A stretch of 64,000 nucleotides of DNA, from assembly GCA_041394265.1 (NCBI GenBank), contig JAWKIO010000005.1:1674001-1738000 (forward strand), in the 5' to 3' direction. A program made the position numbers and the translations under genes. This DNA comes from Acidimicrobiales bacterium (GTDB lineage: Bacteria; Actinomycetota; Acidimicrobiia; Acidimicrobiales; SZUA-35). Below the pieces are notes generated by a model. That model saw nothing but the letters and a program-made list of their open reading frames with translations, did no database searches and was not told the DNA's origin. Shown here piece after piece: positions 8,137-16,134 of the stretch (position 1 is its first letter; every line of letters begins with the position of its first letter).

Positions 8137-8614
8137 CCTTCCACTTCTCGGTCATGTCCTCGTTCTGGATCAGCTCCTGGAGCAACACGATGCCTTCGAG
8201 CAGGGCCTCGGGACGGGGTGGGCACCCGGGGACGTACACGTCGACCGGGATGACCTGATCGACACCCTTGGTGACGGAGTAGCTGTCCCAGTAGGGACCG
8301 CCGCAGTTGGCACACGAACCCATCGAGATCACGTATTTGGGCTCGGGCATCTGCTCATAGAGACGACGAATGGCCGGCGCCATCTTGTCGGTCACGGTGC
8401 CCGAGATGACGACGAGGTCGGCCTGGCGGGGGCTGGCCGGTAGCGGGATGACCCCGAGCCGCATGACGTCGTAGCGGGGCGAGCCGAAGGCCGCACCCAT
8501 CTCGATCGCGCAGCACGCGAGGCCCCACTGGTAGACCCAGAGGGAGTACTTGCGGCTGGTGTTGAGGAGTGTGGTCAGCGGCTTTGGCAGCTTTCCAGAT
8601 TCGACGAGGCCCAT
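8117..8614 (-). CDS. nuoB: NADH-quinone oxidoreductase subunit B, copy 1 (N2 cluster)
   Basis: PSST subunit holding the terminal [4Fe-4S] cluster N2, 165 aa. The cluster ligands are visible as the tandem ACCAIEM cysteines, then SMGSCANCGGPYWD and YVPGCPPRPEALL. Start MGLVESGK at 8614 gives a normal length; the upstream open frame mirrors nuoA and was discarded. It lies 38 bases after nuoA. Confidence 0.95.
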   Translation of the reverse strand: MGLVESGKLPKPLTTLLNTSRKYSLWVYQWGLACCAIEMGAAFGSPRYDVMRLGVIPLPASPRQADLVVISGTVTDKMAPAIRRLYEQMPEPKYVISMGSCANCGGPYWDSYSVTKGVDQVIPVDVYVPGCPPRPEALLEGIVLLQELIQNEDMTEKWKGDPLAV

Positions 8615-8652
8615 ACGCGCTTCGTGCCTTCTTTCGCGAGTGATAGGTGGGA

Positions 8653-9018
8653 TCAGACCCAGCGCAACACACCCTTGCGCCAGGCGTAACCAAGACCCAG
8701 CGCGAGGATGAAGATGAAGATGACCATTTCGACCAGGCCGAAGTAGCCGTAGGCCTCGAGACGGGTTGCCCACGGGAAGATGAAGACGGCCTCGACGTCG
8801 AACATCACGAAGAGCAGGGCGAAGATGTAATAGCGAATCTGGCTCTGTGACCAACCGCTGCCGACCGGGTCGACACCAGACTCGTAGTTCTCGATCTTCT
8901 GCGCCGTCGGGCGGTCGGGGCGCAGGAGGCTGGACAGCCCGATGAAGGCGCCGACCACCGCGAAGGCGGTGATGCCGAAGAGGCCAACGATGAGGTAATC
9001 ACGGAGAAAGTCCGACAC
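8653..9018 (-). CDS. nuoA: NADH-quinone oxidoreductase subunit A, copy 1
   Basis: Three-TM complex I subunit, 121 aa, first gene of operon 1. It has the loop motif KIENYESGVDPVGSGWSQSQIRYYIFALLFVMFDVEAVFIFPWA, with the conserved acidic residues of TM2. The GTG start at 9018 lies 8 nt behind a TAGCAT -10 box, so the message is probably leaderless. Confidence 0.95.
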   Translation of the reverse strand: MSDFLRDYLIVGLFGITAFAVVGAFIGLSSLLRPDRPTAQKIENYESGVDPVGSGWSQSQIRYYIFALLFVMFDVEAVFIFPWATRLEAYGYFGLVEMVIFIFILALGLGYAWRKGVLRWV

Positions 9019-9056
9019 GAGGGGCGATGCTACCTCTGATCCGCACCCGACCCCAA
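9019..9056 (-). promoter_or_regulatory. Probable leaderless promoter of nuo operon 1
   Basis: On the minus strand, TTGGGG (9051-9056) and TAGCAT (9027-9032) are spaced 18 bp, and the GTG of nuoA follows 8 nt after the -10. It lies in the 73-base gap after glgB, so the operon can be transcribed separately from glgB. No Rex-type palindrome is seen here. Confidence 0.55.
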
Positions 9057-9091
9057 GCTCTGTACCACACCAAGGGGCGAAAGTTGGCGCG

Positions 9092-11104
9092 TCAGCTGGT
9101 CGCCGAAGGGGCGAACACCACCGTGGCCAGGGGCGGAATCGTCAGCGAGAGGTGCTGCGGGCGGCCGTGAGAAGCCGTAGCAACCGTGTCGAGGTTCGAC
9201 GGAATCGGTGCCGCACTGCCACCGAACTCGGCGGCATCGCTGTTCGCCAGGAGCTGCCACGTGCCGGCCACCGGAACACCCACGTCATAACCCGACCTCG
9301 GTACCGGAGTGAGATTGGCGACGACCAACACCGGGCGGTCGCCGGCATCACCGTGGCGAAGCCACACCAACACACTGTTCGCTCCGTCGTCGCGCACGAC
9401 CCATTCGAAGCTCGACGGCCACTGCTCTCGATGGTGCAGCGACGGCTCGGATCGATAGAGCCGGTTGAGCTCCTGCACCCACCGACCGACGCCGGCGTGC
9501 ACCTCGAGCTCGGCTTCATCCCACGACAACGGCTGGTCGTGGTTCCACTCCGGGCCCTGCCCGAACTCCTGCCCCATGAAGAGCAGCTTCTTGCCGGCGT
9601 TGAGCCACTGATTGGCGTACAGCACACGCAGGTTGGCGAACTGCTGCCAGGCATCACCCGGCATCTTCGCCAGGATCGATCCCTTGCCGTGCGTGACCTC
9701 GTCGTGTGACAGCGGCATCACATAGTGCTCCGAGAAGGCATAGAGCGCCCGGAACGTGATTTCGTCGTGATGGTGCATCCGGTGGATCGGATCACGCTCC
9801 ATGTACTGAAGCGTGTCGTGCATCCACCCCATGTCCCACTTGTAGTGGAACCCGAGCCCCCCATCGGCAACCGAACGCGTCACACCAGGGAACGCGGTCG
9901 ACTCCTCGGCGATGGTGATCACCTCGGGGTAGTCGGCACCGATGGCGGTGTTGAACTGGCGAAGGAATTCGATGGCTTCGAGGTTCTCTCGACCGCCGTA
10001 GATGTTCGGCACCCATTCGCCCTCGTTGCGCGAGTAGTCGCGGTAGAGCATCGAGGCGACCGCATCCACGCGGATCCCGTCGACGTGGAAGCGGTCGATC
10101 CACGACATCGCGCTCGACACGAGGAACGATCGCACTTCGTGCCGGCCGTAGTTGAAGATGTAACTCTTCCAGTCGGGATGCCACCCTTCCTTGGGGTCGG
10201 CGTGTTCATAGAGATGGGTGCCGTCGAAGTTGGCCAGGGCGAACTCGTCGGACGGGAAGTGCGAGGGCACCCAGTCGAGGATCACCCCGAGCCCTCGTTG
10301 GTGCATCCCGTCGACGAACGCCATGAACTCGGTGGGCAGGCCGTACCGGGCCGTCGGAGCGAAGAAACCGGTGGTCTGGTACCCCCAGGAACCATAGAAG
10401 GGGTGCTCCATGACCGGGAGCAGTTCGACATGGGTGAACCCGTAGGTATGCAGGTAGTCGGCCAACGGCTCGATCAGCTCGAGCCAGGTGAGGCTGCGAT
10501 GAGCGTCGGCGTGACGCCACGAACCGACATGCATCTCGTAGATCGAGATCGGCGCATCGGCGTCTTGGCGTTCGGCTCGCTCATCGAGCCAGTCGCCATC
10601 CGACCACTCATACGACAAGTCGGTGACCACCGAGCCGGTCGCCGGCGGCAGTTCGGCAGCGAACGCCAACGGATCGGCACGCTCGACGATGACACCGTCC
10701 TGGGTCTCGAGTCGGTACTTGTAGCGATCGCCGATGCCGGCCGATGCAACTTCTCCAGCCCAGATACCGCTCGACGCCTGCGGGATGAGCAGCGAGGTGT
10801 CGTCGGCCGTCCAGCCGTTGAAGTCACCGACGACCCACGCCCGGCGCGCACTCGGCGCCCACACGGCGAAGCGCCTCCCGGGCTCGCTCCACGTCGACAG
10901 GGGTTGCGCCCCGAGGACGTCGTACAACCGGTGATGGGTGCCGGCGTTGAACAACCACCGGTCGCCCTCGGGAATCAAGTCACTCGTACCGCTCATGCTG
11001 GCACCCCGCTCACCGCCGCTCATGCTGGCACCCCGCTCACCGCCGCTCATGCTGGCACCCCGCTCACCGCCGCTCATGCTGGCACCCCGCTCACCGCCGC
11101 TCAT
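9092..11104 (-). CDS. glgB: 1,4-alpha-glucan branching enzyme with tandem start repeats
   Basis: Makes alpha-1,6 branches in glycogen (GH13). The catalytic protein is 634 aa from the innermost start (10996) and 670 aa from the outermost ATG (11104). It has an N-terminal CBM48 region (FAVWAPSARRAWVVGDFNGW), the barrel motifs DWVPSHF, GIRVDAVASM with the nucleophile Asp, ITIAEEST with the acid Glu, and MPLSHDEVTHGKGS. It lacks the extra N-terminal N1 domain of long GlgBs. Five in-frame ATGs, 27 bp apart, precede the domain; the outermost overlaps the SDR stop (ATGA), which is why it is given here. The true start is unresolved. Confidence 0.9.
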   Translation of the reverse strand: MSGGERGASMSGGERGASMSGGERGASMSGGERGASMSGTSDLIPEGDRWLFNAGTHHRLYDVLGAQPLSTWSEPGRRFAVWAPSARRAWVVGDFNGWTADDTSLLIPQASSGIWAGEVASAGIGDRYKYRLETQDGVIVERADPLAFAAELPPATGSVVTDLSYEWSDGDWLDERAERQDADAPISIYEMHVGSWRHADAHRSLTWLELIEPLADYLHTYGFTHVELLPVMEHPFYGSWGYQTTGFFAPTARYGLPTEFMAFVDGMHQRGLGVILDWVPSHFPSDEFALANFDGTHLYEHADPKEGWHPDWKSYIFNYGRHEVRSFLVSSAMSWIDRFHVDGIRVDAVASMLYRDYSRNEGEWVPNIYGGRENLEAIEFLRQFNTAIGADYPEVITIAEESTAFPGVTRSVADGGLGFHYKWDMGWMHDTLQYMERDPIHRMHHHDEITFRALYAFSEHYVMPLSHDEVTHGKGSILAKMPGDAWQQFANLRVLYANQWLNAGKKLLFMGQEFGQGPEWNHDQPLSWDEAELEVHAGVGRWVQELNRLYRSEPSLHHREQWPSSFEWVVRDDGANSVLVWLRHGDAGDRPVLVVANLTPVPRSGYDVGVPVAGTWQLLANSDAAEFGGSAAPIPSNLDTVATASHGRPQHLSLTIPPLATVVFAPSATS
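10994..11104 (+). repeat. Four tandem 27-bp repeats that multiply the glgB start
   Basis: Perfect units at 10994-11020, 11021-11047, 11048-11074 and 11075-11101, then a further start triplet. On the minus strand each unit encodes MSGGERGAS and carries its own ATG, preceded by GGGG 7 nt upstream, so each is a possible ribosome entry point. In-frame expansion would change only the N-terminal tail. Confidence 0.95.
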
Positions 11105-11988
11105 GCTCGGATATCCAGCCCGAACAGCTCTTCGAACCGTGCCGCATACGCCTCGTCGTCCTCGATCCGGCCCATGTCGACCCAGTCGTTGTCGGCCACC
11201 TTCGCCTTGTTCCCCGTGAGCTCGGGTCCGCCCCATCCACAGGTCCACCGCAACTGCGGCTGATCGGTGGTGACCGCTTCGAAGATCACATCGGCAACTT
11301 CCGAGGGCAGGCCGGGTTTGGCGAGGCCGGCGGCGTAGAAGCCGAACAGTCGCCGATTGTGCATGTCGTAGGCACCGGTGGTGTTCGGGCTGTCGATGTT
11401 CTTCGCCATGATCGCCGTGCGTACGACCCCGGGCTCGACGATCGCCACTCGGATCCCGAAGGGCGCCACCTCTTGGGCGAGGCCCTCGGACAGCCCCTCG
11501 ACCGCCCACTTCGACGCCACATAGGGCGACTGGGCCAGGGCGGCAATGACGCCGGCAACCGACGAGATGTTGACGATGGCCCCGCTCCCCTGCGCACGCA
11601 TGTGTGGCAGCGCCGCCTGGCAGCACCGGACGATCCCATACAGGTTGACGTCCATCACCTCTTTGTAGAGGTCGATGGGTGTCTCCTCGAGCACCCCGTT
11701 GCCCCCGACACCGGCGTTGTTGACCAGGACGTCGATCCGGCCGGCCTGCTCGATGACCGCAGCAATTGCGTCGGTGACTTGCTCGTCGTTGGTGACATCG
11801 CACACGAGCGGCGTGACCTCGACGCCGGCGGCGGCTGCCATCTCGGCGAGCTTGGTTCCCTTGTCGAGGCTGCGCATCGTCGCGTAGACCTTCCAGCCCT
11901 TCGCCGCGAGATCGACGGCGGCGGACCGGCCGATTCCCGAGTTGGCACCGGTGATGACGGCCACGGTCTGTGCAGGTTCCTGAGTCAT
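11101..11988 (-). CDS. Short-chain dehydrogenase/reductase
   Basis: NAD(P)-dependent oxidoreductase of the classical SDR family, 295 aa. The Rossmann motif TGANSGIG is at residues 14-21, then NNAG, a catalytic Ser (NISSVAG) and YVASK as the Tyr/Lys pair. The C-terminal third is longer than in simple SDRs. The substrate cannot be read from sequence. It forms a two-gene unit with glgB (ATGA overlap) and is divergent from dusB. The ATG is 6 nt after a TAGTCT -10 box. Confidence 0.88.
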   Translation of the reverse strand: MTQEPAQTVAVITGANSGIGRSAAVDLAAKGWKVYATMRSLDKGTKLAEMAAAAGVEVTPLVCDVTNDEQVTDAIAAVIEQAGRIDVLVNNAGVGGNGVLEETPIDLYKEVMDVNLYGIVRCCQAALPHMRAQGSGAIVNISSVAGVIAALAQSPYVASKWAVEGLSEGLAQEVAPFGIRVAIVEPGVVRTAIMAKNIDSPNTTGAYDMHNRRLFGFYAAGLAKPGLPSEVADVIFEAVTTDQPQLRWTCGWGGPELTGNKAKVADNDWVDMGRIEDDEAYAARFEELFGLDIRA

Positions 11989-11994
11989 CTCCGA

Positions 11995-12000
11995 AGACTA
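11995..12000 (-). promoter_or_regulatory. -10 box of the SDR-glgB unit
   Basis: TAGTCT on the minus strand, six nt before the SDR ATG, fits a leaderless promoter. No good -35 is seen. Confidence 0.4.
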
Positions 12001-12031
12001 GGCGGGTCTGCCGCCACCCGCAGCGCCGGAC

Positions 12032-12077
12032 GGCCACACGACCTCCGGGCCACACGACCTCCTGTCCACGACCTTCC
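12032..12077 (+). repeat. Short direct repeats between SDR and dusB
   Basis: GGCCACACGACCTCC occurs at 12032-12046 and 12048-12062, followed by the related TGTCCACGACCTTCC at 12063-12077. The spacing is 15-16 bp. They sit in the divergent promoter region and could be regulator sites; nothing else is seen in this 161-base gap. Confidence 0.6.
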
Positions 12078-12149
12078 GAGCAAAACGGCGGACACCGTCG
12101 CTGCAACGGGTGGGTTGGGCGGACCACCGCGACCCGGCATCCTTCACGG

Positions 12150-13259
12150 GTGAAGTTCGGTCCCATTGACGTGCCGACCCCGGTGGTGCTCGCCCCCATG
12201 GCCGGGGTGACCAATGCCCCGTTCCGCCGGCTGTGCCGCGAGTTCGGTGGCGGGCTCTACGTCAGCGAGATGATCTCGGCGCGTGCGCTCTGCGAACGCA
12301 ACGAGAAGACCGACAAGCTCGCCAGCTTCGACGCCGACGAGTCGCCTCGGAGCCTGCAGATCGCCGGGGTCGACCCGCGGTACGTGGGTGAGGCCGTGAG
12401 GATGCTGGTCGACGAAGATCGCATCGATCATCTCGACATGAACTTCGGCTGTCCGGTCCGCAAGGTCACTCGCCACGGCGGCGGGGGTGCCCTCCCGTAC
12501 AAGCGGAAGTTGTTCGCCTCGGTCGTCAAGGCGGCGGTCGACAACGCCGGCACCGTGCCGGTCACGATCAAGTTCCGGGTCGGAATCGACGACGACCACC
12601 TCACCTACCTCGAGACCGGCCGGATCGCCGCCGACCTCGGTGTGGCGGCCCTGGCGCTGCACGGCCGCACTGTTGCCCAGCTCTACTCGGGCACCGCCGA
12701 TTGGTCGACCATCGGTCGACTGAAGGAGACCGTCCCCGAGATTCCCGTGCTCGGCAACGGCGACATCTGGGAGGCTGCCGACGCGCTGGCCATGATGGAA
12801 CAGACGGGCTGCGATGGGGTCGTCATCGGTCGGGGCTGTCTCGGTCGACCCTGGCTCTTCGCCCAACTCGAGGCAGCGCTCGCCGGTGAGCCCGTTCCCG
12901 AGCCCCCCACGCTGTCCGAGGTCACGCCGATCATGGCTCGACATGCTCGACTTCTCGTCGAGTGGTTCGGTGAGCACAAGGGTGTACGCGAGTTCCGCAA
13001 GCACACCGCCTGGTATCTGAAGGGGTATCCGACCGGCGGCGAGATCCGACGCCGCCTCGGTCGCTTCGAAAGCCTGTCCCAGCTCGACGACCTCTTGGCG
13101 ACGCTCCCCGACGCCGAACTCCCTGAGGAGAACCGGCGCGTCGCCCGAGGCCACACTCGGGGTCCCCAGGTCGTTGCGCTCCCCCACCGTTGGCTCGACG
13201 ACCCCTATGATGACGCCGTCGCCGATGCCGATGGCGACACCTCCGCGTCCGGCGGTTAG
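12150..13259 (+). CDS. dusB: tRNA-dihydrouridine synthase
   Basis: FMN enzyme that reduces uridines in tRNA D-loops, 369 aa. TIM-barrel motifs: APMAGVTNAPFRRLCREFGG, MNFGCPVRKVTRHGGGGAL with the catalytic Cys, HGRTVAQLYSGTADW, GNGDIW and GVVIGRGCLGRPW. The C-terminal helical domain ends in an Asp-rich tail. The GTG at 12150 starts the conserved FGPIDVPTPVVLAPM block; upstream codons are not family-like. The DusB assignment (rather than DusA/C) is by overall similarity. Confidence 0.88.
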   Translation: MKFGPIDVPTPVVLAPMAGVTNAPFRRLCREFGGGLYVSEMISARALCERNEKTDKLASFDADESPRSLQIAGVDPRYVGEAVRMLVDEDRIDHLDMNFGCPVRKVTRHGGGGALPYKRKLFASVVKAAVDNAGTVPVTIKFRVGIDDDHLTYLETGRIAADLGVAALALHGRTVAQLYSGTADWSTIGRLKETVPEIPVLGNGDIWEAADALAMMEQTGCDGVVIGRGCLGRPWLFAQLEAALAGEPVPEPPTLSEVTPIMARHARLLVEWFGEHKGVREFRKHTAWYLKGYPTGGEIRRRLGRFESLSQLDDLLATLPDAELPEENRRVARGHTRGPQVVALPHRWLDDPYDDAVADADGDTSASGG

Positions 13260-13271
13260 GCGCACCACCAC

Positions 13272-13925
13272 ATGCATCAGGCGGCAGCAGCGAGCACGAT
13301 CACGAGTCGCGTCGGCCGATCGCCGTGGCTCGTGCCCGTACTGCTCGTTCCGCTCGCCGCCATCGTTGCCGCCGAGCTCCTCCACCAACGGGCGGCACGC
13401 ACCGCGGTCGCCGCCGGCACCGGCTCGACCGCGGTGGTCGTCCTCGGCTACCCGACGAGAGCGAACGGGCGGCCACATCCGATCCAGCGCTGGCGGGTCC
13501 GCCTCGGAATCCGCACCATGCGTGCTGCGGCCGCCGAGCGCATTGTCTTCACCGGCGGCGCCGCCGCCAACGACCACGTCGAGGCCGAGACCATGGCGCA
13601 CCTCGCTCGCCGAGCCGGCGTTCCGGCTGCAGCCATCATGATCGAGCCTGAGGCCACGAGCACGTGGCAGAACGTGGCCTACACCGCACCGCTCGTCGCC
13701 TCGTTCGACCGCGTGATCATCGCGTCGGACCCGATGCACGCCAAGCGGGCGCGCAACTACTGGCTCGAACAGGAACCCGGAGCCGCACAGCGGGTGTTCG
13801 TCAGCGACGCTCGTCGACCGTTCGAGAGCGCGTGGTCCTCCATTCCCACCGCGATCGTCGAGATCGCTCGGTCAGCTCGACACCGATGGATGCGTGGTGC
13901 GGGCGGACCGGCCTGGGGCCACTGA
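13272..13925 (+). CDS. DUF218 (YdcF/SanA-like) membrane-anchored protein
   Basis: 217 aa with one N-terminal TM (PWLVPVLLVPLAAIVAAELL), then a DUF218 domain: TAVVVLGYP, RIVFTGGAAANDHVEAETMA, EATSTWQNV, IASDPMHAKRA. The family is linked to envelope functions but its reaction is poorly known. It follows dusB by 12 bases and is probably co-transcribed; it converges with the receiver gene. Confidence 0.8.
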   Translation: MHQAAAASTITSRVGRSPWLVPVLLVPLAAIVAAELLHQRAARTAVAAGTGSTAVVVLGYPTRANGRPHPIQRWRVRLGIRTMRAAAAERIVFTGGAAANDHVEAETMAHLARRAGVPAAAIMIEPEATSTWQNVAYTAPLVASFDRVIIASDPMHAKRARNYWLEQEPGAAQRVFVSDARRPFESAWSSIPTAIVEIARSARHRWMRGAGGPAWGH

Positions 13926-13927
13926 GG

Positions 13928-14437
13928 TCAGTTCGCCGCCACGGCGTCGTGGCGCCGAACGTGCTCGCGACGCTCGGCGAAGACCTTGGTCCAGTCCTGG
14001 TGCAGCCGACGATCGGCGTGCGCCCTGCGCTCCGGGATCTCGGCCTTGGGACGGTCGAGGAATTCGGCCAGCTGGTTCAGAGCGGCGTAGATGCCGTAGA
14101 TGTCGGTGTCGTAGACCGCTGACGCCACCGCCGGCTCATTGGCCAGGGCCGCCGGGTCGCCCGGCGTGGTGATGATCACGTAGGTCTCGGGCGATGCCGC
14201 CGCGATGTCGGCCAGCACCTCACGGCCGCGCAGGCCGGGGGAATCGTCGGCCATGAGCACCACGCTCGCATGGGTCTCCTCGACGGCGTAGAGCGTCTGC
14301 ACGGCGTTGTGTGCCGTCGCCACGAGATCGAACCGAGGATGATCCATCAGCTGACGACGCAGGTGAGCGGCGGCCATCGCATCGGCAACGCCGAGCACGA
14401 CCGTGTGCTGGGGGAGTGCAACCTCTGGTGATTCCAT
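13928..14437 (-). CDS. Atypical stand-alone receiver-like protein
   Basis: 169 aa with a CheY-like fold: HTVVLGVADAMAAAHLRRQL, then VVLMADDSPGLRGREVLADI with an Asp at the phosphorylation position, and YVIITTPGDP. The N-terminal acidic pair and the conserved C-terminal Lys are not evident, so normal phosphorylation is doubtful. There is no output domain; the last 40 residues are basic and helical. It follows nuoN of operon 2 on the same strand after a hairpin, so it may be read from the nuo operon at reduced level. Confidence 0.65.
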   Translation of the reverse strand: MESPEVALPQHTVVLGVADAMAAAHLRRQLMDHPRFDLVATAHNAVQTLYAVEETHASVVLMADDSPGLRGREVLADIAAASPETYVIITTPGDPAALANEPAVASAVYDTDIYGIYAALNQLAEFLDRPKAEIPERRAHADRRLHQDWTKVFAERREHVRRHDAVAAN

Positions 14438-14455
14438 GTCGGTCCATCGACCGAC
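14438..14455 (-). promoter_or_regulatory. Hairpin just before the receiver gene start
   Basis: GTCGGTC and GACCGAC (7 bp, 4-base loop) lie directly upstream of the ATG at 14437. In mRNA this could hide the ribosome-binding region. Confidence 0.45.
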
Positions 14456-14485
14456 CCCCGACTGGACTTGAGGAGTTTCCGGTGG

Positions 14486-14509
14486 CTCGGGTGGATTCGC
14501 CCACCCGAG
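14486..14509 (-). terminator. Hairpin after nuo operon 2
   Basis: CTCGGGTGG / CCACCCGAG (9 bp, 6-base loop) begins six bases past the nuoN stop. No T-run follows, so it may be an attenuator or an RNA end-stabiliser rather than a full terminator. Confidence 0.5.
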
Positions 14510-14514
14510 GCCGA

Positions 14515-16134
14515 TCAGCCGGCGAGGCCGAGCAGCGACCGTGCGCCGTCGGTCAGCGGCGTGTCGACAACGGCCGGCCAGATGCCGAGCAGCAGGGTGG
14601 CGAAGACGGCGAGGCCGACTGCCAAGAGCACCGTGGTCGGGACGGTCAGCGAACCGACACCGGGCAACGCCAGCGCGTCCCCCTCGACGACTTCGTCGCT
14701 GTGGTCGTCACCGTGGTCGTCACCCCCGGCATTGGTGAACATCGCGATGACGATCCGCAGGTAGAGGAACGCACCGATCACCGAGCCGAGCATGGCGATA
14801 CCGGCCATGACGTAGGCGCCACCATCGGCTGCGGCCACGATCACCCGGAACTTGGCGAAGAAGCCGGAGGTGAAGGGGATGCCCGCCTGCGAGAACAGCA
14901 GTACGACGAGCATCGAGGCGAGCACCGGGTGACGCCGGGCCATGCCGGTGAAGTCGTCGAGGCTCGTGTTGCCGTCGCCGAACCCGCTCACTGCGGTCAC
15001 GACGGCGAAGGTGCCGGCAACCACCGCGGTGTAGGACAGCATGTAGAAGAGCACCGCCCGGGCGCCGGACTGAGCGACGTCGCTGGTGGCACTTCCCGCA
15101 GCGTGCACGCCGATCAGCATGAAACCGGCGTGCGAGATCGACGAATAGGCGAGCATGCGCTTGACGTCGGTCTGCACGATGGCCATGACCGAACCGAGCA
15201 GGATCGAGAACAGCGCAAGGGCGCCGATGAGCGGTCGCCAGTCGCCGCCGCGATCGTTGAAGGCGACGACGAACACACGAAGGAGCGCTGCGAAGCCTGC
15301 CACCTTGACCGACGACGCCATGAACGCCACGACCGGAGTGGGGGCGCCCTGGTAGACATCGGGCGTCCAGAAGTGGAACGGCACGGCCGACACCTTGAAG
15401 GCGAAGCCGATCAGGATCATCGCCATACCGACCAGCAACATCGACGAGTCGGTGACCGGGGTCAGGCCCGCTGCGTTCGGGGCGCCGAAGAAGCTGCCGA
15501 GCACGCTGGCCACGGCGTCGAAGTTGGTCGAGCCAATGGCGCCATACGTGAGCGCGATGCCGTAGAGGAAGATGGCCGAAGACAGGGCGCCGAGCACGAA
15601 GTACTTGAAGCCGGCTTCCTGCGACTGGGTCCGACGCAGCTGCAGGGCGGCGAGGACGTACACGGCGATCGACAGGATCTCGAGACCGAGGAAGGTGACG
15701 ATGAGGTCGTTCGCCGCGGCGAGGATCACCCCGCCCGACGCCGATAGCAGCATCAGCACGTACCACTCGGGGCCGTCGAAGCCCTCACGACGGAGATAGT
15801 CGTCGAGGATCAGCGAGACCAGCAGCACCGACAGGCAGATCACACCGGTGACGAATACGGTGAAGTGGTCGACCACCATGGCGCTGCCGATGACACGGAG
15901 CGGGCCGGGGGCATCGCTGATGCGCTGCGCCGTGTAGGGCAGCAACGCAGCGGCCGCTACCGCGGCCGTGATGGAGAAGAGGGCGGGGAACCCGTTGGTC
16001 CGCAGGGTCGGAACCAGCGAGGTGATCGTGACGAGCAGAACCGAGCCGATGGCCAAGATGGTGAGCGGCCAGATCAGCGACCACTCGACGTCGGGCATCG
16101 GCAATGTTCCGGTTTGGGCCAAGACGTGCAGCAT
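14515..16134 (-). CDS. nuoN: NADH-quinone oxidoreductase subunit N, copy 2
   Basis: Antiporter-like subunit nearest the junction with the peripheral arm, 539 aa. Blocks: LGLEILSIAVYVLAAL, KYFVLGALSSAIFLYGIALTYG, FKVSAVPFHFWTPDVYQGAPTP, and KRMLAYSSISHAGF. Residues about 470-482 (GGDDHGDDHSDEV) form a short His/Asp-rich insertion in the loop after the penultimate helix. Its ATG overlaps the nuoM stop by one base. Last nuo gene of operon 2. Confidence 0.95.
   Translation of the reverse strand: MLHVLAQTGTLPMPDVEWSLIWPLTILAIGSVLLVTITSLVPTLRTNGFPALFSITAAVAAAALLPYTAQRISDAPGPLRVIGSAMVVDHFTVFVTGVICLSVLLVSLILDDYLRREGFDGPEWYVLMLLSASGGVILAAANDLIVTFLGLEILSIAVYVLAALQLRRTQSQEAGFKYFVLGALSSAIFLYGIALTYGAIGSTNFDAVASVLGSFFGAPNAAGLTPVTDSSMLLVGMAMILIGFAFKVSAVPFHFWTPDVYQGAPTPVVAFMASSVKVAGFAALLRVFVVAFNDRGGDWRPLIGALALFSILLGSVMAIVQTDVKRMLAYSSISHAGFMLIGVHAAGSATSDVAQSGARAVLFYMLSYTAVVAGTFAVVTAVSGFGDGNTSLDDFTGMARRHPVLASMLVVLLFSQAGIPFTSGFFAKFRVIVAAADGGAYVMAGIAMLGSVIGAFLYLRIVIAMFTNAGGDDHGDDHSDEVVEGDALALPGVGSLTVPTTVLLAVGLAVFATLLLGIWPAVVDTPLTDGARSLLGLAG

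Noticed and set aside
10994..11104. CRISPR-like or mobile repeats at glgB
   Set aside because: Perfect 27-bp tandem units without spacers, in frame with glgB.
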